NCBI RefSeq assembly: GCF_900105245.1
Contig: NZ_FNSZ01000001.1
Location: forward strand, 5,950,001 to 6,014,000
From: Streptomyces sp. 1222.5
Lineage (GTDB): Bacteria > Actinomycetota > Actinomycetes > Streptomycetales > Streptomycetaceae
Length of the DNA stretch: 64,000 nt
Reading direction: 5' to 3'
Position numbers and translations under genes: made by a program. Under the pieces are notes generated by a model. It was not told the origin of the DNA and searched no databases. It saw only the letters and a list, made by a program, of their open reading frames with translations. The stretch's first letter is position 1, and each line of letters starts with the position of its first letter. Below are positions 6,562 through 15,242 of the stretch, in pieces.

Positions 6562-8601
6562 ATGGCCCTGGACACGCACGGCGCGGCGAAGGACGCGAAG
6601 GAGAGCGAACACGTTCAGGGCAGCGTGTTCGTCCCGATCGGCGCCCTCCTGCTCGGCCTGCTGCTCGCCGCGCTCGACCAGACGATCGTGTCGACGGCGC
6701 TGCCCACCATCGTCAGTGACCTCGGTGGACTGGAGCACCTGTCCTGGGTGGTCACCGCCTATCTGCTGGCCGCGACCGCCGCCACCCCGCTGTGGGGCAA
6801 ACTCGGCGACCAGTACGGCCGCAAGCGGCTGTTCCAGACGGCCATCGTGATCTTCCTGATCGGCTCGGCGCTGTGCGGCATGGCGCAGGACATGCCGCAG
6901 CTCATCGCCTTCCGGGCGCTGCAGGGCCTGGGCGGCGGCGGGCTGATGGTGCTGTCCATGGCGATCGTCGGGGACCTCGTGCCGCCCCGGGAACGGGGGC
7001 GCTACCAGGGGCTGTTCGGTGCCGTGTTCGGCGCGACCAGTGTGCTGGGACCGCTGCTCGGCGGGCTGCTCACCGAGCATCTGAGCTGGCGCTGGGTGTT
7101 CTACGTCAACCTGCCGGTCGGTATCGTCGCGCTCGCGGTGATCGCCGCCGCCCTGCACATCCCGCGCCGCACCTCCCACCACGTCATCGACTACCTCGGC
7201 ACGTTCCTGATCGCCGCCGTCGCCACCTGCCTGGTGCTCGTGGCCTCCCTCGGCGGTACGACGTGGGCGTGGGGCTCGGCGCAGATCATCGGGCTGTGCG
7301 TGCTGGGCGTCCTGCTCGCCGTGGCGTTCGTCGCCGTGGAGCGGCGGGCCGCCGAACCGGTGCTGCCGCTGAAGCTGTTCGGCGTCCGCACCTTCACTCT
7401 CGCCGCCGTCATCAGCTTCATCGTCGGCTTCGCCATGTTCGGCGCGATGACCTATCTGCCGACCTTCCTCCAGGTGGTGCACGGCATCTCGCCCACCCTG
7501 TCCGGCGTGCACATGCTTCCCATGGTGATCGGGCTGCTGCTGTCCTCCACGGTGTCCGGGCAGATCGTCAGCCGCACCGGCCGCTGGAAGGTCTTCCCGC
7601 TGACCGGCACCGCCGTCACCGCCATCGGCCTGCTCCTGCTGCACCGGCTGGACGAGCACAGCTCCACCACCGAGATGAGCGTGTACTTCCTCGTCTTCGG
7701 CCTTGGACTCGGCCTGGTCATGCAGGTCCTGGTGCTCATCGTGCAGAACGCCGTCTCCTACGAGGACCTGGGCGTCGCCACCTCCGGCGCCACCTTCTTC
7801 CGGTCCATCGGCGCCTCCTTCGGCGTCGCCATCTTCGGCACGGTCTTCGCGAGCCGCCTCGGCGACAAGCTCGCCGCCGCCTTGCGCGGGATCAACCTGC
7901 CGCCCGGCGTCGGCGCGACCACGCTGGAGTCCGACCCGCGGGGCATCGCCACGCTGCCGCCCGCGCTGCGCCCGGCCGCCCTGCACGCCTACGCGTCCGC
8001 CATCAGCGACGTCTTCCTGTACGCCGCACCCGTGGCCGCCGTCGGCTTCCTGCTGGCCTGGTTCCTGAAGGAGGACCGGCTGCGCGGCTCGGTCACCGCG
8101 CCGGACGTCTCCGAGACCATCCCGCCCAACCCGGTCCAGCGCTCCTCGTACGACGAGGTGTGCCGCGCCCTGTCACTGCTCGGCACCCGCGAGGGCCGCC
8201 AGGAGATCTACCGGAAGATCACCGAACGGGCCGGTTACGACCTGCTGCCCGAGTCCGGCTGGCTGCTGCTGCGCGTCCGCAGGTACGGCTCCGTCGAACC
8301 CGGTGTGCTCGCCGAGCGCTGCCCGGTCCCGCTCCAGGTGGTCATGGCCGCCGCCCGCCAGGTGGAGGGGCGGCACCTGGCCCGCCGCGAGGGCCTGGAC
8401 CTGGTGCTGACCGACAGCGGACGCGAGGTCGCCGAACGGCTCGCCCGGGCCCGTGAGGACTCCCTGGCCGAGCTGCTGGGCGACTGGTGGCAGCCGGGCC
8501 GCTCGACCGACCTGAGCCGGCTGGTCAGGGAACTCACCGGTGAACTGTGCGGCGCCGAGCGGGAACGCCCGCACGACACCAGGGTCACCACGAGCGGGTG
8601 A
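6562..8601 (+). CDS. DHA2-family MFS multidrug exporter with a C-terminal MarR-like winged-helix domain
   Basis: 679 residues. Residues ~20-500 form a 14-helix DHA2 (EmrB/QacA) transporter with L-D-Q-T-I-V-S-T-A-L-P-T-I in helix 1, W-V-V-T-A-Y in helix 2 and G-D-x-x-G-R-K-R in the 2-3 loop. Residues ~530-679 are soluble and read as a winged helix (R-A-L-S-L-L-G-T-R-E-G, then L-T-D-S-G-R-E-V-A-E-R-L), resembling MarR or DUF-type HTH modules. The extension is cytoplasmic. Such fusions recur in Streptomyces pumps; the domain may sense the drug or act as a structural module. The start ATG follows GGGAGG. The 3' end overlaps the convergent GNAT gene by 17 bp. Confidence 0.9.
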   Translation: MALDTHGAAKDAKESEHVQGSVFVPIGALLLGLLLAALDQTIVSTALPTIVSDLGGLEHLSWVVTAYLLAATAATPLWGKLGDQYGRKRLFQTAIVIFLIGSALCGMAQDMPQLIAFRALQGLGGGGLMVLSMAIVGDLVPPRERGRYQGLFGAVFGATSVLGPLLGGLLTEHLSWRWVFYVNLPVGIVALAVIAAALHIPRRTSHHVIDYLGTFLIAAVATCLVLVASLGGTTWAWGSAQIIGLCVLGVLLAVAFVAVERRAAEPVLPLKLFGVRTFTLAAVISFIVGFAMFGAMTYLPTFLQVVHGISPTLSGVHMLPMVIGLLLSSTVSGQIVSRTGRWKVFPLTGTAVTAIGLLLLHRLDEHSSTTEMSVYFLVFGLGLGLVMQVLVLIVQNAVSYEDLGVATSGATFFRSIGASFGVAIFGTVFASRLGDKLAAALRGINLPPGVGATTLESDPRGIATLPPALRPAALHAYASAISDVFLYAAPVAAVGFLLAWFLKEDRLRGSVTAPDVSETIPPNPVQRSSYDEVCRALSLLGTREGRQEIYRKITERAGYDLLPESGWLLLRVRRYGSVEPGVLAERCPVPLQVVMAAARQVEGRHLARREGLDLVLTDSGREVAERLARAREDSLAELLGDWWQPGRSTDLSRLVRELTGELCGAERERPHDTRVTTSG

Positions 8602-9103
8602 CCGGCTCCGGTGTCCCCAGCTCCTTGCGGAACCAGTGCTCGGCGTAGACGTCGTCGTTGTGCGGACCGGTCTCGGTGTAGCCGAGGCGGGCGTACAGCG
8701 CGCGGGCCTCGACCAGGTCGGAGCGGGTGTCGAGGACGATCCGCCGGGCTCCGAGGGCGCGGGCGGCCTCCTCGGCGGCCGCCACGAGCGGCGCGGCCCC
8801 GCCGGTGCCGCGCCGTCCCTCCAGCACGAACACCCGGGTGAGTTCCGCCGTGTCCGGGTCCAGCAGCCGTACGCCCGCCGAGCCGGCCGGCTCCCCGTCG
8901 TACCGGCCGATCAGCAACCGGCCCCGCGGCGGCCCCAGTTCGGACCCGGTGTGCGCGGCGATCTCCCGCTCCAGCTCGTCCGGGTCGGTGCGGCGCCCCT
9001 CGTGCAGCAGGTACCAGCGATCGCTGACCTCGGTGTAGTACGCCCGCCACAGCGCGGCGGCGGCCGGGGAGTCGTACGGTTCCGGTGCGATCGTCCAGGT
9101 CAT
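8585..9103 (-). CDS. GNAT family N-acetyltransferase
   Basis: 172 residues covering one GNAT fold. Motif A is visible as V-F-V-L-E-G-R-R-G-T-G-G-A-A (acetyl-CoA pyrophosphate loop R/Q-x-x-G-x-G/A), preceded by an E-L-T-R beta4 strand and followed by the A-R-R-I-V-L-D-T-R-S and Y-x-R-L-G-Y-T-E-T-G-P segments of beta5-beta7. The protein acetylates an amine using acetyl-CoA; the acceptor is unknown. ATG 9103 gives a normal family length; ATG 9112 is 3 codons upstream, and neither has a strong ribosome binding site. It converges on the MFS pump with a 17-bp overlap. Confidence 0.85.
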   Translation of the reverse strand: MTWTIAPEPYDSPAAAALWRAYYTEVSDRWYLLHEGRRTDPDELEREIAAHTGSELGPPRGRLLIGRYDGEPAGSAGVRLLDPDTAELTRVFVLEGRRGTGGAAPLVAAAEEAARALGARRIVLDTRSDLVEARALYARLGYTETGPHNDDVYAEHWFRKELGTPEPVTRSW

Positions 9104-9273
9104 GGCGGCCATTCTGGGGCGCCGGCGCGCACCCCGCGCAACCGGATATGCGGGACCGGCGCGGGGAGGGCCGGGCGCGGTCCGCGGTGCAACACCCGTC
9201 GTTTGTCGGGCCACTTCCGGGTCACACGAAGGGAGAACCGGCCAGCGGGGCCGGTCCGACCCGGAAGGGAACC

Positions 9274-9954
9274 ATGTCCACAGGTCTGATCATTCTGTTG
9301 ATCGTGATCGCGGCGGTCGTGGTCGTCGGCACGGCCCTGGTCCTCGGCCGCGGGCGGCGCGGCGGCGCGAGTCTCAAGCGGCGCTTCGGGCCCGAGTACG
9401 AGCGGACCGTGGCCCGGCACGACGGCGACACCAAGGCCGCCGAACGGGAACTGACCGAGCGCGTCGAGCGCCACGGCGACCTGCGGGAGCGGCCGTTGGG
9501 CGAGGACGAGCGCGAGCGGTACGCGGCCCGCTGGACGGCCGTGCAGGAACACTTCGTCGAGTCGCCGCGCGGTGCGGTGGCCGAGGCCGACCGGTTGCTC
9601 GCCGAGCTCGCCGCCGACCGCGGGTACCCCGACGGCGAGCGCTACGAGGAGCAGCTCGCCGCGCTCTCCGTGCACCACGCCGGCCACGTCGACGGCTACC
9701 GGCAGGTGCACCGGATGTCCCGCACCGGCGCGGACGGCGGTGCGAGCGGGAACGACGCCGGCACCGAGGAACTGCGGACGGCCCTGATGGGCGCCCGCGC
9801 CCTCTTCGACGAACTGACCAGCTCCCACGCGGACAGCGGCCGCCACCGTGCGCCCGCCGCCTCGGCGACGCAGCCGGCCGGGACGCCGGGCCATGCGCAC
9901 GCCCGCTCCCACACCCCGTGGGCGCTGCACCGGAGCCGACCGAAGGAGAGTTGA
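9274..9954 (+). CDS. Membrane-anchored conserved actinobacterial protein (paralogue of the next gene)
   Basis: 226 residues. A single N-terminal membrane helix (residues 4-24) is followed by a basic stop and a hydrophilic helical domain. Residues ~75-115 contain W-x-x-V-Q-E-H-F-V-E-S-P-R-G-A-V-A-E-A-D-R-L, the core of a conserved actinobacterial family of unknown function. The C-terminal third is Ala/His/Pro-rich and probably disordered. GGAAGGGA precedes the ATG by 3-4 bases. It is cotranscribed with the following gene (5-base gap), which shares the same core motif. The protein is probably oriented with the helical domain in the cytoplasm. Confidence 0.75.
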   Translation: MSTGLIILLIVIAAVVVVGTALVLGRGRRGGASLKRRFGPEYERTVARHDGDTKAAERELTERVERHGDLRERPLGEDERERYAARWTAVQEHFVESPRGAVAEADRLLAELAADRGYPDGERYEEQLAALSVHHAGHVDGYRQVHRMSRTGADGGASGNDAGTEELRTALMGARALFDELTSSHADSGRHRAPAASATQPAGTPGHAHARSHTPWALHRSRPKES

Positions 9955-9959
9955 GCGTC

Positions 9960-10670
9960 ATGAAGGACACGACGACCGGCCCCGGCGACGAGCGCCACTC
10001 CGCCGGACGCCTCACCCGACCGCGGCACGACGAGCGGACCCCGGACGGCCGCACCCCGGCCGATCCCCGGTCGGAGAAGCACCTGACCGGCGAACCGGCC
10101 CCCGATGGGAGCGCGGACGGCCGCCTCCCCGGCTCCACCGGCCCCGGCGGCACGGGCACGGCCGGCGACGACCGGGCCCCGGCCGCCGCCACCTCCCCGG
10201 CCGGCGACCGGTCGGCGGACCCCGCGGCACAGCCGCTGCCCGGGCACGGCTCGGCGCACGGTTCCGAGGGGCTGCGGCCGGGCACGGAGGGTCTGGGCGC
10301 GGAGACGCCCGGCAAGGCCACCCGTACCGCGACCGAGAGCGTCGGAGAGAGCACCACCGCCCCCTCCGGGGTGGGCGCGCCGCTGCTCGCGGACGAGGAG
10401 GCGGACCGCTGGGAGCAGCGGATGCACCAGGTGCTCGCCGGGTTCGTGGAGGAGCCGCGGACGGCCGTCGAGGAGGCCGACCGGGCGCTGGAGGAGATCG
10501 CCGAGCGGTTCACCGAGGCCGTGACCCGGCGCCGCCGCACCCTGCGCACGTCCTGGCAGGGCGGCGAGCGCACCGACGGACACGGTCCCGCCGCCGCTGC
10601 CGACACCGAGCAGCTGCGGCTGGCCCTGCGCGACTACCGGGAGCTGGCCGGGCGCCTGCTACACGTCTGA
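9960..10670 (+). CDS. Soluble partner/paralogue with the same FVE-x-PR-x-AV-x-EADR motif
   Basis: 236 residues. The first ~135 are Pro/Gly/Asp/Thr-rich and disordered. The last ~95 repeat the helical core seen in the upstream protein: W-x-x-R-M-H-Q-V-L-A-G-F-V-E-E-P-R-T-A-V-E-E-A-D-R-A. No membrane helix is present. ATG 9960 has GGAGAG 9 bases upstream. Shared motif, same strand and a 5-base spacing suggest the pair arose by duplication and that the two act together, one tethered and one soluble. The 3' end overlaps the convergent DUF1992 gene by 12 bp. Confidence 0.72.
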   Translation: MKDTTTGPGDERHSAGRLTRPRHDERTPDGRTPADPRSEKHLTGEPAPDGSADGRLPGSTGPGGTGTAGDDRAPAAATSPAGDRSADPAAQPLPGHGSAHGSEGLRPGTEGLGAETPGKATRTATESVGESTTAPSGVGAPLLADEEADRWEQRMHQVLAGFVEEPRTAVEEADRALEEIAERFTEAVTRRRRTLRTSWQGGERTDGHGPAAAADTEQLRLALRDYRELAGRLLHV

Positions 10671-11096
10671 CGGACCCGGCACCTCACCCGTGGCGGCAGC
10701 CCTGCGCTGCCGCCACTCGCGTACGACCTCCTCGACGTCGTACGGCTTCTTCCCCAGCGGGGGGCCGGGCGGCGGCTTGAACATCATGTCGCGGATCCTG
10801 ACGTTGACGTCCTCGACGATCTTCCGCGCGATCCGCTCCGACGGCGCCGCGTACGCCGCGACGAGCGCGTCCTCGGCCTCCTTGCGCAGAGCGAGGGCGG
10901 GCGGCAGCACGGCCAGCCCCTCGCGGGCCATCTTCCGTTTGACCCACCACAGTTCGTCGTAACCGGACTCGAGCTCGGGGGGCAGTGGCTCGCCCGCCCC
11001 CGGCAGCCGCTCGAACTCCCCGCGCGCCTGAGCGTCGCGGATCTGCTTGTCCACCCAGGACTCGAACGGGACGCCCGGTGGCTTTCGCTCGGTCAT
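10659..11096 (-). CDS. DUF1992 (DnaJ-homologue-like) domain protein
   Basis: 145 residues. The segment E-S-W-V-D-K-Q-I-R-D-A-Q-A-R-G-E-F-E-R-L-P followed by G-A-G-E-P-L-P is the hallmark of DUF1992, a domain found alone in bacteria and in the DNAJC28 chaperone-like proteins of eukaryotes. The remainder is helical with a basic C-terminus. No J domain is present, so chaperone activity should not be assumed. Small soluble cytosolic protein of unknown role. It converges on the preceding operon with a 12-bp overlap. Confidence 0.87.
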   Translation of the reverse strand: MTERKPPGVPFESWVDKQIRDAQARGEFERLPGAGEPLPPELESGYDELWWVKRKMAREGLAVLPPALALRKEAEDALVAAYAAPSERIARKIVEDVNVRIRDMMFKPPPGPPLGKKPYDVEEVVREWRQRRAAATGEVPGPSDV

Positions 11097-11220
11097 GAGC
11101 CCATTGTGCCGGACGCGGCCCGGCCGAGCGTTTTATCATTCGGCGGCGGTACGGCGATCCGGCCACCGCACCATGACGTACGGACGCTGCGGCCGCGCCA
11201 CAGCTTCAGGGGGAACAGGC

Positions 11221-11613
11221 GTGCTCGAACTCACCATGGCCACCGTCTCCGGCGAGGACGCCGGCGCCACCGCAGGCATGACGATGGCCGACGCGCCCTC
11301 CGAGCCGGGGGCCGCGCTGCGGGTCGGCCGCGACGCCTCCGTGTGCCGGCTGGTCACCCCCGACGACTGGCTCTTCATCTCCCGGGTCCACCTGGAGTTC
11401 CTGTGCGGCGCCGACGGCGCCTGGCAGCTGACCTGGCTGCGCGGCTCGCAGGCCGACCCGGCGTCCGAGGTGCGGGTGATCGTCGGGGAGTACACCCAGC
11501 CCCTCGTCTACGGCGGGAGCGTCGTCCTGCCGCACGGCGGGTCCGGCGAGATCGTCGTCCAGGACCGCACCGCGCCGCGCAGTGTCAACGTCGGCTTCTA
11601 CCACGAGGCGTGA
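11221..11613 (+). CDS. FHA-like domain protein
   Basis: 130 residues that fit one FHA-type beta sandwich: A-A-L-R-V-G-R-D (strand 3 with G-R), then I-S-R-V-H-L-E-F (S-R-x-H motif of phosphothreonine-binding FHA domains), W-Q-L-T-W-L and a late I-V-V-Q-D-R strand. FHA domains dock Thr-phosphorylated partners, which in Streptomyces come from Ser/Thr kinases. GTG 11221 follows AGGGGGAA by 5 bases; ATG 11236 is an alternative. It stands alone, converging with the O-methyltransferase gene after 13 bp. The S-R-x-H motif makes the fold likely; the partner is unknown. Confidence 0.78.
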   Translation: MLELTMATVSGEDAGATAGMTMADAPSEPGAALRVGRDASVCRLVTPDDWLFISRVHLEFLCGADGAWQLTWLRGSQADPASEVRVIVGEYTQPLVYGGSVVLPHGGSGEIVVQDRTAPRSVNVGFYHEA

Positions 11614-11626
11614 ACCCCGGCCGGGT

Positions 11627-12298
11627 TCAGCCGAGTACCCGGGCCAGCGCGAAGCCGTCGTAGCCCTTGCTGCCGACCGTCTGGACCGCCGCGCCGCTCA
11701 GCCTCGGATGGGTCGCGATCAGGTCGATCGCGGCCCGGGTGCCGACCACGTCCGGCTCGGTGCTGGCCGCGTCGACGACCCGGCCGCCGCGCACCACGTT
11801 GTCCACGACGATCAGGCTGCCGGCGCGGGTCAGGCGCAGCGCCCACTCCACGTAGTGGCCGTTGTTGGCCTTGTCGGCGTCGATGAAGACCAGGTCGAAG
11901 GGGGCCGGGTTCTCGTCGGCGAGCTTGGGCAGCGACTCCAGGGCCGGGCCCACCCGTACCTCCGCGATCCGCTCCAGGCCCGCCCGCGCGAGGTTCCGGG
12001 TGGCCACCTCGGCGTGCTTGGCGCTGTACTCCAGCGAGATCAGCCGGCCGTCCTCGGGCAGCGCGCGGGCCAGCCAGATCGTGCTGTACCCGGCGAGCGT
12101 GCCGATCTCCAGGATGGTGCGCGCGCCCTGCACCTGCGCGAGGAGCTGCAGGAACTTGCCCTGGGCGGCCGTGATCCCGATGGACGGCAGCCCGGCGGCC
12201 TCACTGTCCGCCAGCGCCAGCTGGAGCGCCTCGTCGTCGGGGGAGAGGTGGCTGATGAAGTAGTCGTCGACGTCGTCCCAGAGCTGCGACCCGCTCAT
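11627..12298 (-). CDS. Class I SAM-dependent O-methyltransferase (COMT-like, Methyltransf_3)
   Basis: 223 residues, the standard length of bacterial catechol/caffeoyl-CoA O-methyltransferases. Motif I is I-L-E-I-G-T-L-A-G-Y-S-T (SAM binding), followed by L-E-Y (acidic end of beta2), D-L-V-F-I-D-A-D-K (metal-binding Asp and catalytic Lys) and V-V-D-N-V (metal Asp/Asn). All Mg2+-site residues are present. It methylates a hydroxyl, probably on an aromatic diol; the substrate is not defined by context. It is transcribed alone towards the FHA gene. Confidence 0.9.
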   Translation of the reverse strand: MSGSQLWDDVDDYFISHLSPDDEALQLALADSEAAGLPSIGITAAQGKFLQLLAQVQGARTILEIGTLAGYSTIWLARALPEDGRLISLEYSAKHAEVATRNLARAGLERIAEVRVGPALESLPKLADENPAPFDLVFIDADKANNGHYVEWALRLTRAGSLIVVDNVVRGGRVVDAASTEPDVVGTRAAIDLIATHPRLSGAAVQTVGSKGYDGFALARVLG

Positions 12299-12360
12299 GC
12301 GTCTGCTGCCTTTCCGGAGTGTCTTCCCGAGGCTGTTCGGACCTGCCCAGGTCGATGATC

Positions 12361-13479
12361 TCAGCCGAGCGGCGCGGACGGGGCGACCGGCGGCGGTGGC
12401 TGCACGGGCGGCGGCGCAGTCACCGGCCGCCGCGCGTGCCGTACGACGGCCACGGCGACGGCCGCGACCACCATGAGCAGGCCGCCCCCGACCGTCAGCA
12501 GCCAGGCCGGGATCCCGGCGATCCGGCGCAGCTCGCCGTCGACGATCACCTGCCGGACCGGGGTGTCGGCGGCGGCACGGCGCAGTTCGTGGTCGCCGGA
12601 GATGCGTGCGGGGTCGGGGAACCGCTGAGTGAACGCCGTCAGGTAGGGCGTGCCGGCGGACAGCTCGCCCAGGGCGCCGTCGTGCGGGGCGAGCCTGCCC
12701 GCGAAGACCACCCGGGGCGGTGCCCCGCCGATCGCCGTGCTGGTCTCCATGCGGTGCGCGGCCAGGACGTACAGGCCGAGCGACTGCGGGGTGCGGGCCA
12801 GGCGGGACAGCCGCATCGGGTAGACGGGCCGGCCGGCGTCGAAGGTGAGGTGCAGCGGGTCCAGGGCACCGTGCAGCGGGGTGCCGCCGGCGCGGGGGGC
12901 GAGCCGGACGGCGACGTACTCCCAGTGCCGGTCGACGTACGGCCGCAGCGCGGTCTTCAGCCGGGCCGGCAGGGAGAAGCCGTGACGGTGCAGCCAGTCG
13001 CCCAGGGCGGCCGGGTCGGTGGCGGTCAGCCGGGCCACGTCGAACGGCCCGAGCCGCTGCCGGCCGACCACCGAGACACCGCCCGCGGCGGGGAGCGCGC
13101 CGTCGGCGGCCAGGTCACGGCCGTCGAACGGCCAGTCCCCGGTCCCCGGCCAGAAGTGGTAGCGGGTGCGGTGCACGGGGGCGACGGCCTGGGCGAGCTG
13201 GTCGAAGAGGGCCGCGTCGCCCAGCCGGACGGTCGCCCGGTGCGGAACCGGCATGATCCAGGCGGCGTGCGCGGCGTCGCCGTCCACCGTCAGCCGCATG
13301 ACGATCTGTTCGCGCCGGCCGTCCCAGCGCAGGACGGACTGCTCGTCGGACACGGCGATCCGCCGGGACGCATCCGGGATCATCGCGCCGCATCCGCAGG
13401 CGTACGCGGGGGCGATGAACCAGCTCAACTGGATGCCGAGCAGGGCGAGAACGGCGACGAGTATCCGGGCACGAGTCAC
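12361..13479 (-). CDS. DUF2330 domain secreted/membrane protein
   Basis: 372 residues from GTG 13479. A signal sequence (residues 1-26, A-Y-A-C-G-C-G, where the Cys could be lipidated) leads to a large extracellular DUF2330 domain with E-Q-S-V-L-R-W-D-G-R-R-E-Q-I-V-M and W-I-M-P-V-P signatures. A C-terminal membrane helix (~residues 328-350) and a Pro-rich tail end the protein. The exported domain is common in actinobacteria and its function is unknown. A GTG at residue 1 replaces a 26-codon upstream basic extension that has no ribosome binding site. Confidence 0.83.
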   Translation of the reverse strand: MTRARILVAVLALLGIQLSWFIAPAYACGCGAMIPDASRRIAVSDEQSVLRWDGRREQIVMRLTVDGDAAHAAWIMPVPHRATVRLGDAALFDQLAQAVAPVHRTRYHFWPGTGDWPFDGRDLAADGALPAAGGVSVVGRQRLGPFDVARLTATDPAALGDWLHRHGFSLPARLKTALRPYVDRHWEYVAVRLAPRAGGTPLHGALDPLHLTFDAGRPVYPMRLSRLARTPQSLGLYVLAAHRMETSTAIGGAPPRVVFAGRLAPHDGALGELSAGTPYLTAFTQRFPDPARISGDHELRRAAADTPVRQVIVDGELRRIAGIPAWLLTVGGGLLMVVAAVAVAVVRHARRPVTAPPPVQPPPPVAPSAPLG

Positions 13480-13582
13480 AGCGCTACAGACGGTGCGCGT
13501 GGGGGAACGGTTCCGGCCCGTCCGACGACGACGGGCCCGCGGCCGGGGTACGGCCACGAGCCCGAAAAACGCTCGTCGTTGC

Positions 13583-14956
13583 CTACCGCTGTTCCACGGA
13601 CGGCGCCGAGCCGGGCAGCGGACGGCCCGCCGACTCCGACATGCGCCACACCGCGAACCCGCCCACGACGGCCGCGGCCATCATGTAGTACGCGGGCATC
13701 ATCATGTTGCCCGTCGCGCCGATCAGCGCGGTGACCACCAGCGGAGTCGTACCGCCGAACAGCGACACGGACACGTTGAAGCCGATGGACAGGGAGCCGT
13801 AGCGCACCCGGGTCGGGAAGAGCGCCGGCAGCGCGGCCGGCATGGCCGCGGTGAAGCAGACCAGCAGCAGACCGAGCGCGCCCATGCCGAGCGCGACCGC
13901 GACCAGGCTGCCCTGGCGGATCAGCAGGATCGCCGGGACGGACAGGAGCAGGAAGCCCGCACAGCCGGCCGCGATCACCGGACGGCGGCCCACCCGGTCG
14001 GTCAGGGCGCCCGCGAACGGCTGGACGATCATCATCAGCGCCATCACACCGAGCACGACCAGCAGCCCGTGCGTCTCGTCGTACTTCAGCTCGCTGGTGA
14101 GGTAGCTCGGCATGTACGACAGCAGCATGTAGTCGGTGACGTTGAAGACCAGCACCAGGCCCATGCACAGCAGCAGCGCCTTCCACTGGCCCGCCACCAT
14201 CTCGCGCAGCGGCACCTTCGGCCGGGAGGCCTCCGCCTTCTCGACCTCCGCCGCGAACGCCGGGGTCTCCTCCAGCCGCATCCGCAGGTAGAGGCCGATG
14301 ATGCCCATCGGGCCCGCGATCAGGAACGGGATGCGCCAGCCCCAGGAGAGCAGGTCGTCCGTGGACAGCAGCGCCGTCATCAGGGTGACCAGGCCCGCGC
14401 CGCCGATGTAACCGGCGAGCGTGCCGAACTCCAGCCAGCTGCCGAAGAAGCCGCGCTTCTTGTCCGGCGCGTACTCGGCGATGAACGTCGAGGCGCCCGC
14501 GTACTCGCCGCCGGTGGAGAAGCCCTGCACCAGCCGGGCGGCCAGCAGGAGCAGCGGCGCGCCGACGCCGATCGTCGCGTACGACGGGATCAGGCCGATG
14601 GCGAACGTGCCCGCCGCCATCGTGATCATCGTGAGGGCGAGCACCTTCTGGCGGCCCACGCGGTCGCCCAGCGGACCGAAGACCATGCCGCCCAGCGGGC
14701 GGACGAGGAAGGCCGCGGCGAAGGCGCCGAACGTCGACAACAGCTGGGCGGTCGGGTTGCCCGAAGGAAAGAAGACCTTGCCCAGGGTGACCGCGATGTA
14801 GCTGTAGACACCGAAGTCGAACCACTCCATCGCGTTGCCGAGCGCGGCCGCCTTCACGGCGCGCTTGACCAGCGCGGGGTCGGTGACGGTGACGTCCTGG
14901 GCGTTGCGGGCCCGGGGGATCTTCAGGGACGGGGAGACGGCTGTGACGGTCGCCAA
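13583..14956 (-). CDS. MFS transporter, metabolite:H+ symporter (ProP/MHS) family
   Basis: 457 residues, 12 predicted membrane helices. The N-terminal signature N-A-M-E-W-F-D-F-G-V-Y at helix 1, R-P-L-G-G in helix 2-3 and G-D-R-V-G-R-Q in the first loop, with Q-G-F-S-T-G-G-E-Y and a cytoplasmic R-R-R/R-L-E-E-T-P segment, identify the MHS subfamily of proline/betaine, alpha-ketoglutarate and citrate symporters. It probably imports an organic acid or osmolyte with H+. The only usable start in this frame is TTG 14956. A TATGCA inverted repeat ~110 bases upstream may be its operator. Confidence 0.88.
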   Translation of the reverse strand: MATVTAVSPSLKIPRARNAQDVTVTDPALVKRAVKAAALGNAMEWFDFGVYSYIAVTLGKVFFPSGNPTAQLLSTFGAFAAAFLVRPLGGMVFGPLGDRVGRQKVLALTMITMAAGTFAIGLIPSYATIGVGAPLLLLAARLVQGFSTGGEYAGASTFIAEYAPDKKRGFFGSWLEFGTLAGYIGGAGLVTLMTALLSTDDLLSWGWRIPFLIAGPMGIIGLYLRMRLEETPAFAAEVEKAEASRPKVPLREMVAGQWKALLLCMGLVLVFNVTDYMLLSYMPSYLTSELKYDETHGLLVVLGVMALMMIVQPFAGALTDRVGRRPVIAAGCAGFLLLSVPAILLIRQGSLVAVALGMGALGLLLVCFTAAMPAALPALFPTRVRYGSLSIGFNVSVSLFGGTTPLVVTALIGATGNMMMPAYYMMAAAVVGGFAVWRMSESAGRPLPGSAPSVEQR

Positions 14957-15064
14957 AACGAGGCTCGCCTACCTTTCGACGGGGACAGGTACGCGGCCCG
15001 GACGGCGGCGATGACGTGCGACGGGCCGAAAATCGACCATAGGCCGACTTGCGCCCCTTACGTC

Positions 15065-15109
15065 GTGTATGCACATCGATGCATAGTGCAGCTAAAGGGC
15101 GTGTATGCA
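15065..15109 (-). promoter_or_regulatory. TATGCA inverted repeat plus direct copy upstream of the MHS transporter
   Basis: TATGCA-CATCGA-TGCATA occupies 15068-15085, and the 9-mer GTGTATGCA occurs at 15065-15073 and again at 15101-15109. The layout is typical of a GntR- or LacI-size operator, but no adjacent regulator fits. Confidence 0.45.
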
Positions 15110-15179
15110 GGTACGTCTGCCCATCCGCGCGGCGGTATGCCATCCGCTTCCTGTGATCCTTGTCGCGCCGCCGCCGTGG

Positions 15180-15205
15180 AACCGCAGCGCCTGCGCGCTG
15201 CGGTT
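15180..15205 (-). terminator. Perfect 11-bp hairpin downstream of the ATPase gene
   Basis: AACCGCAGCGC (15180-15190) and GCGCTGCGGTT (15195-15205) with a CTGC loop, 37 bases past the stop of the anti-sigma-type ATPase gene. There is no T-run, as is common in Streptomyces terminators. Confidence 0.6.
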
Positions 15206-15242
15206 ATCCGGGCAGACTCGCATATAAGGGACGGGACTCCCG

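Noticed and set aside
13500..13582. Terminator between the DUF2330 and MHS genes
   Set aside because: GC-rich inverted fragments exist but no stem longer than about 6 bp with a fitting position was convincing.
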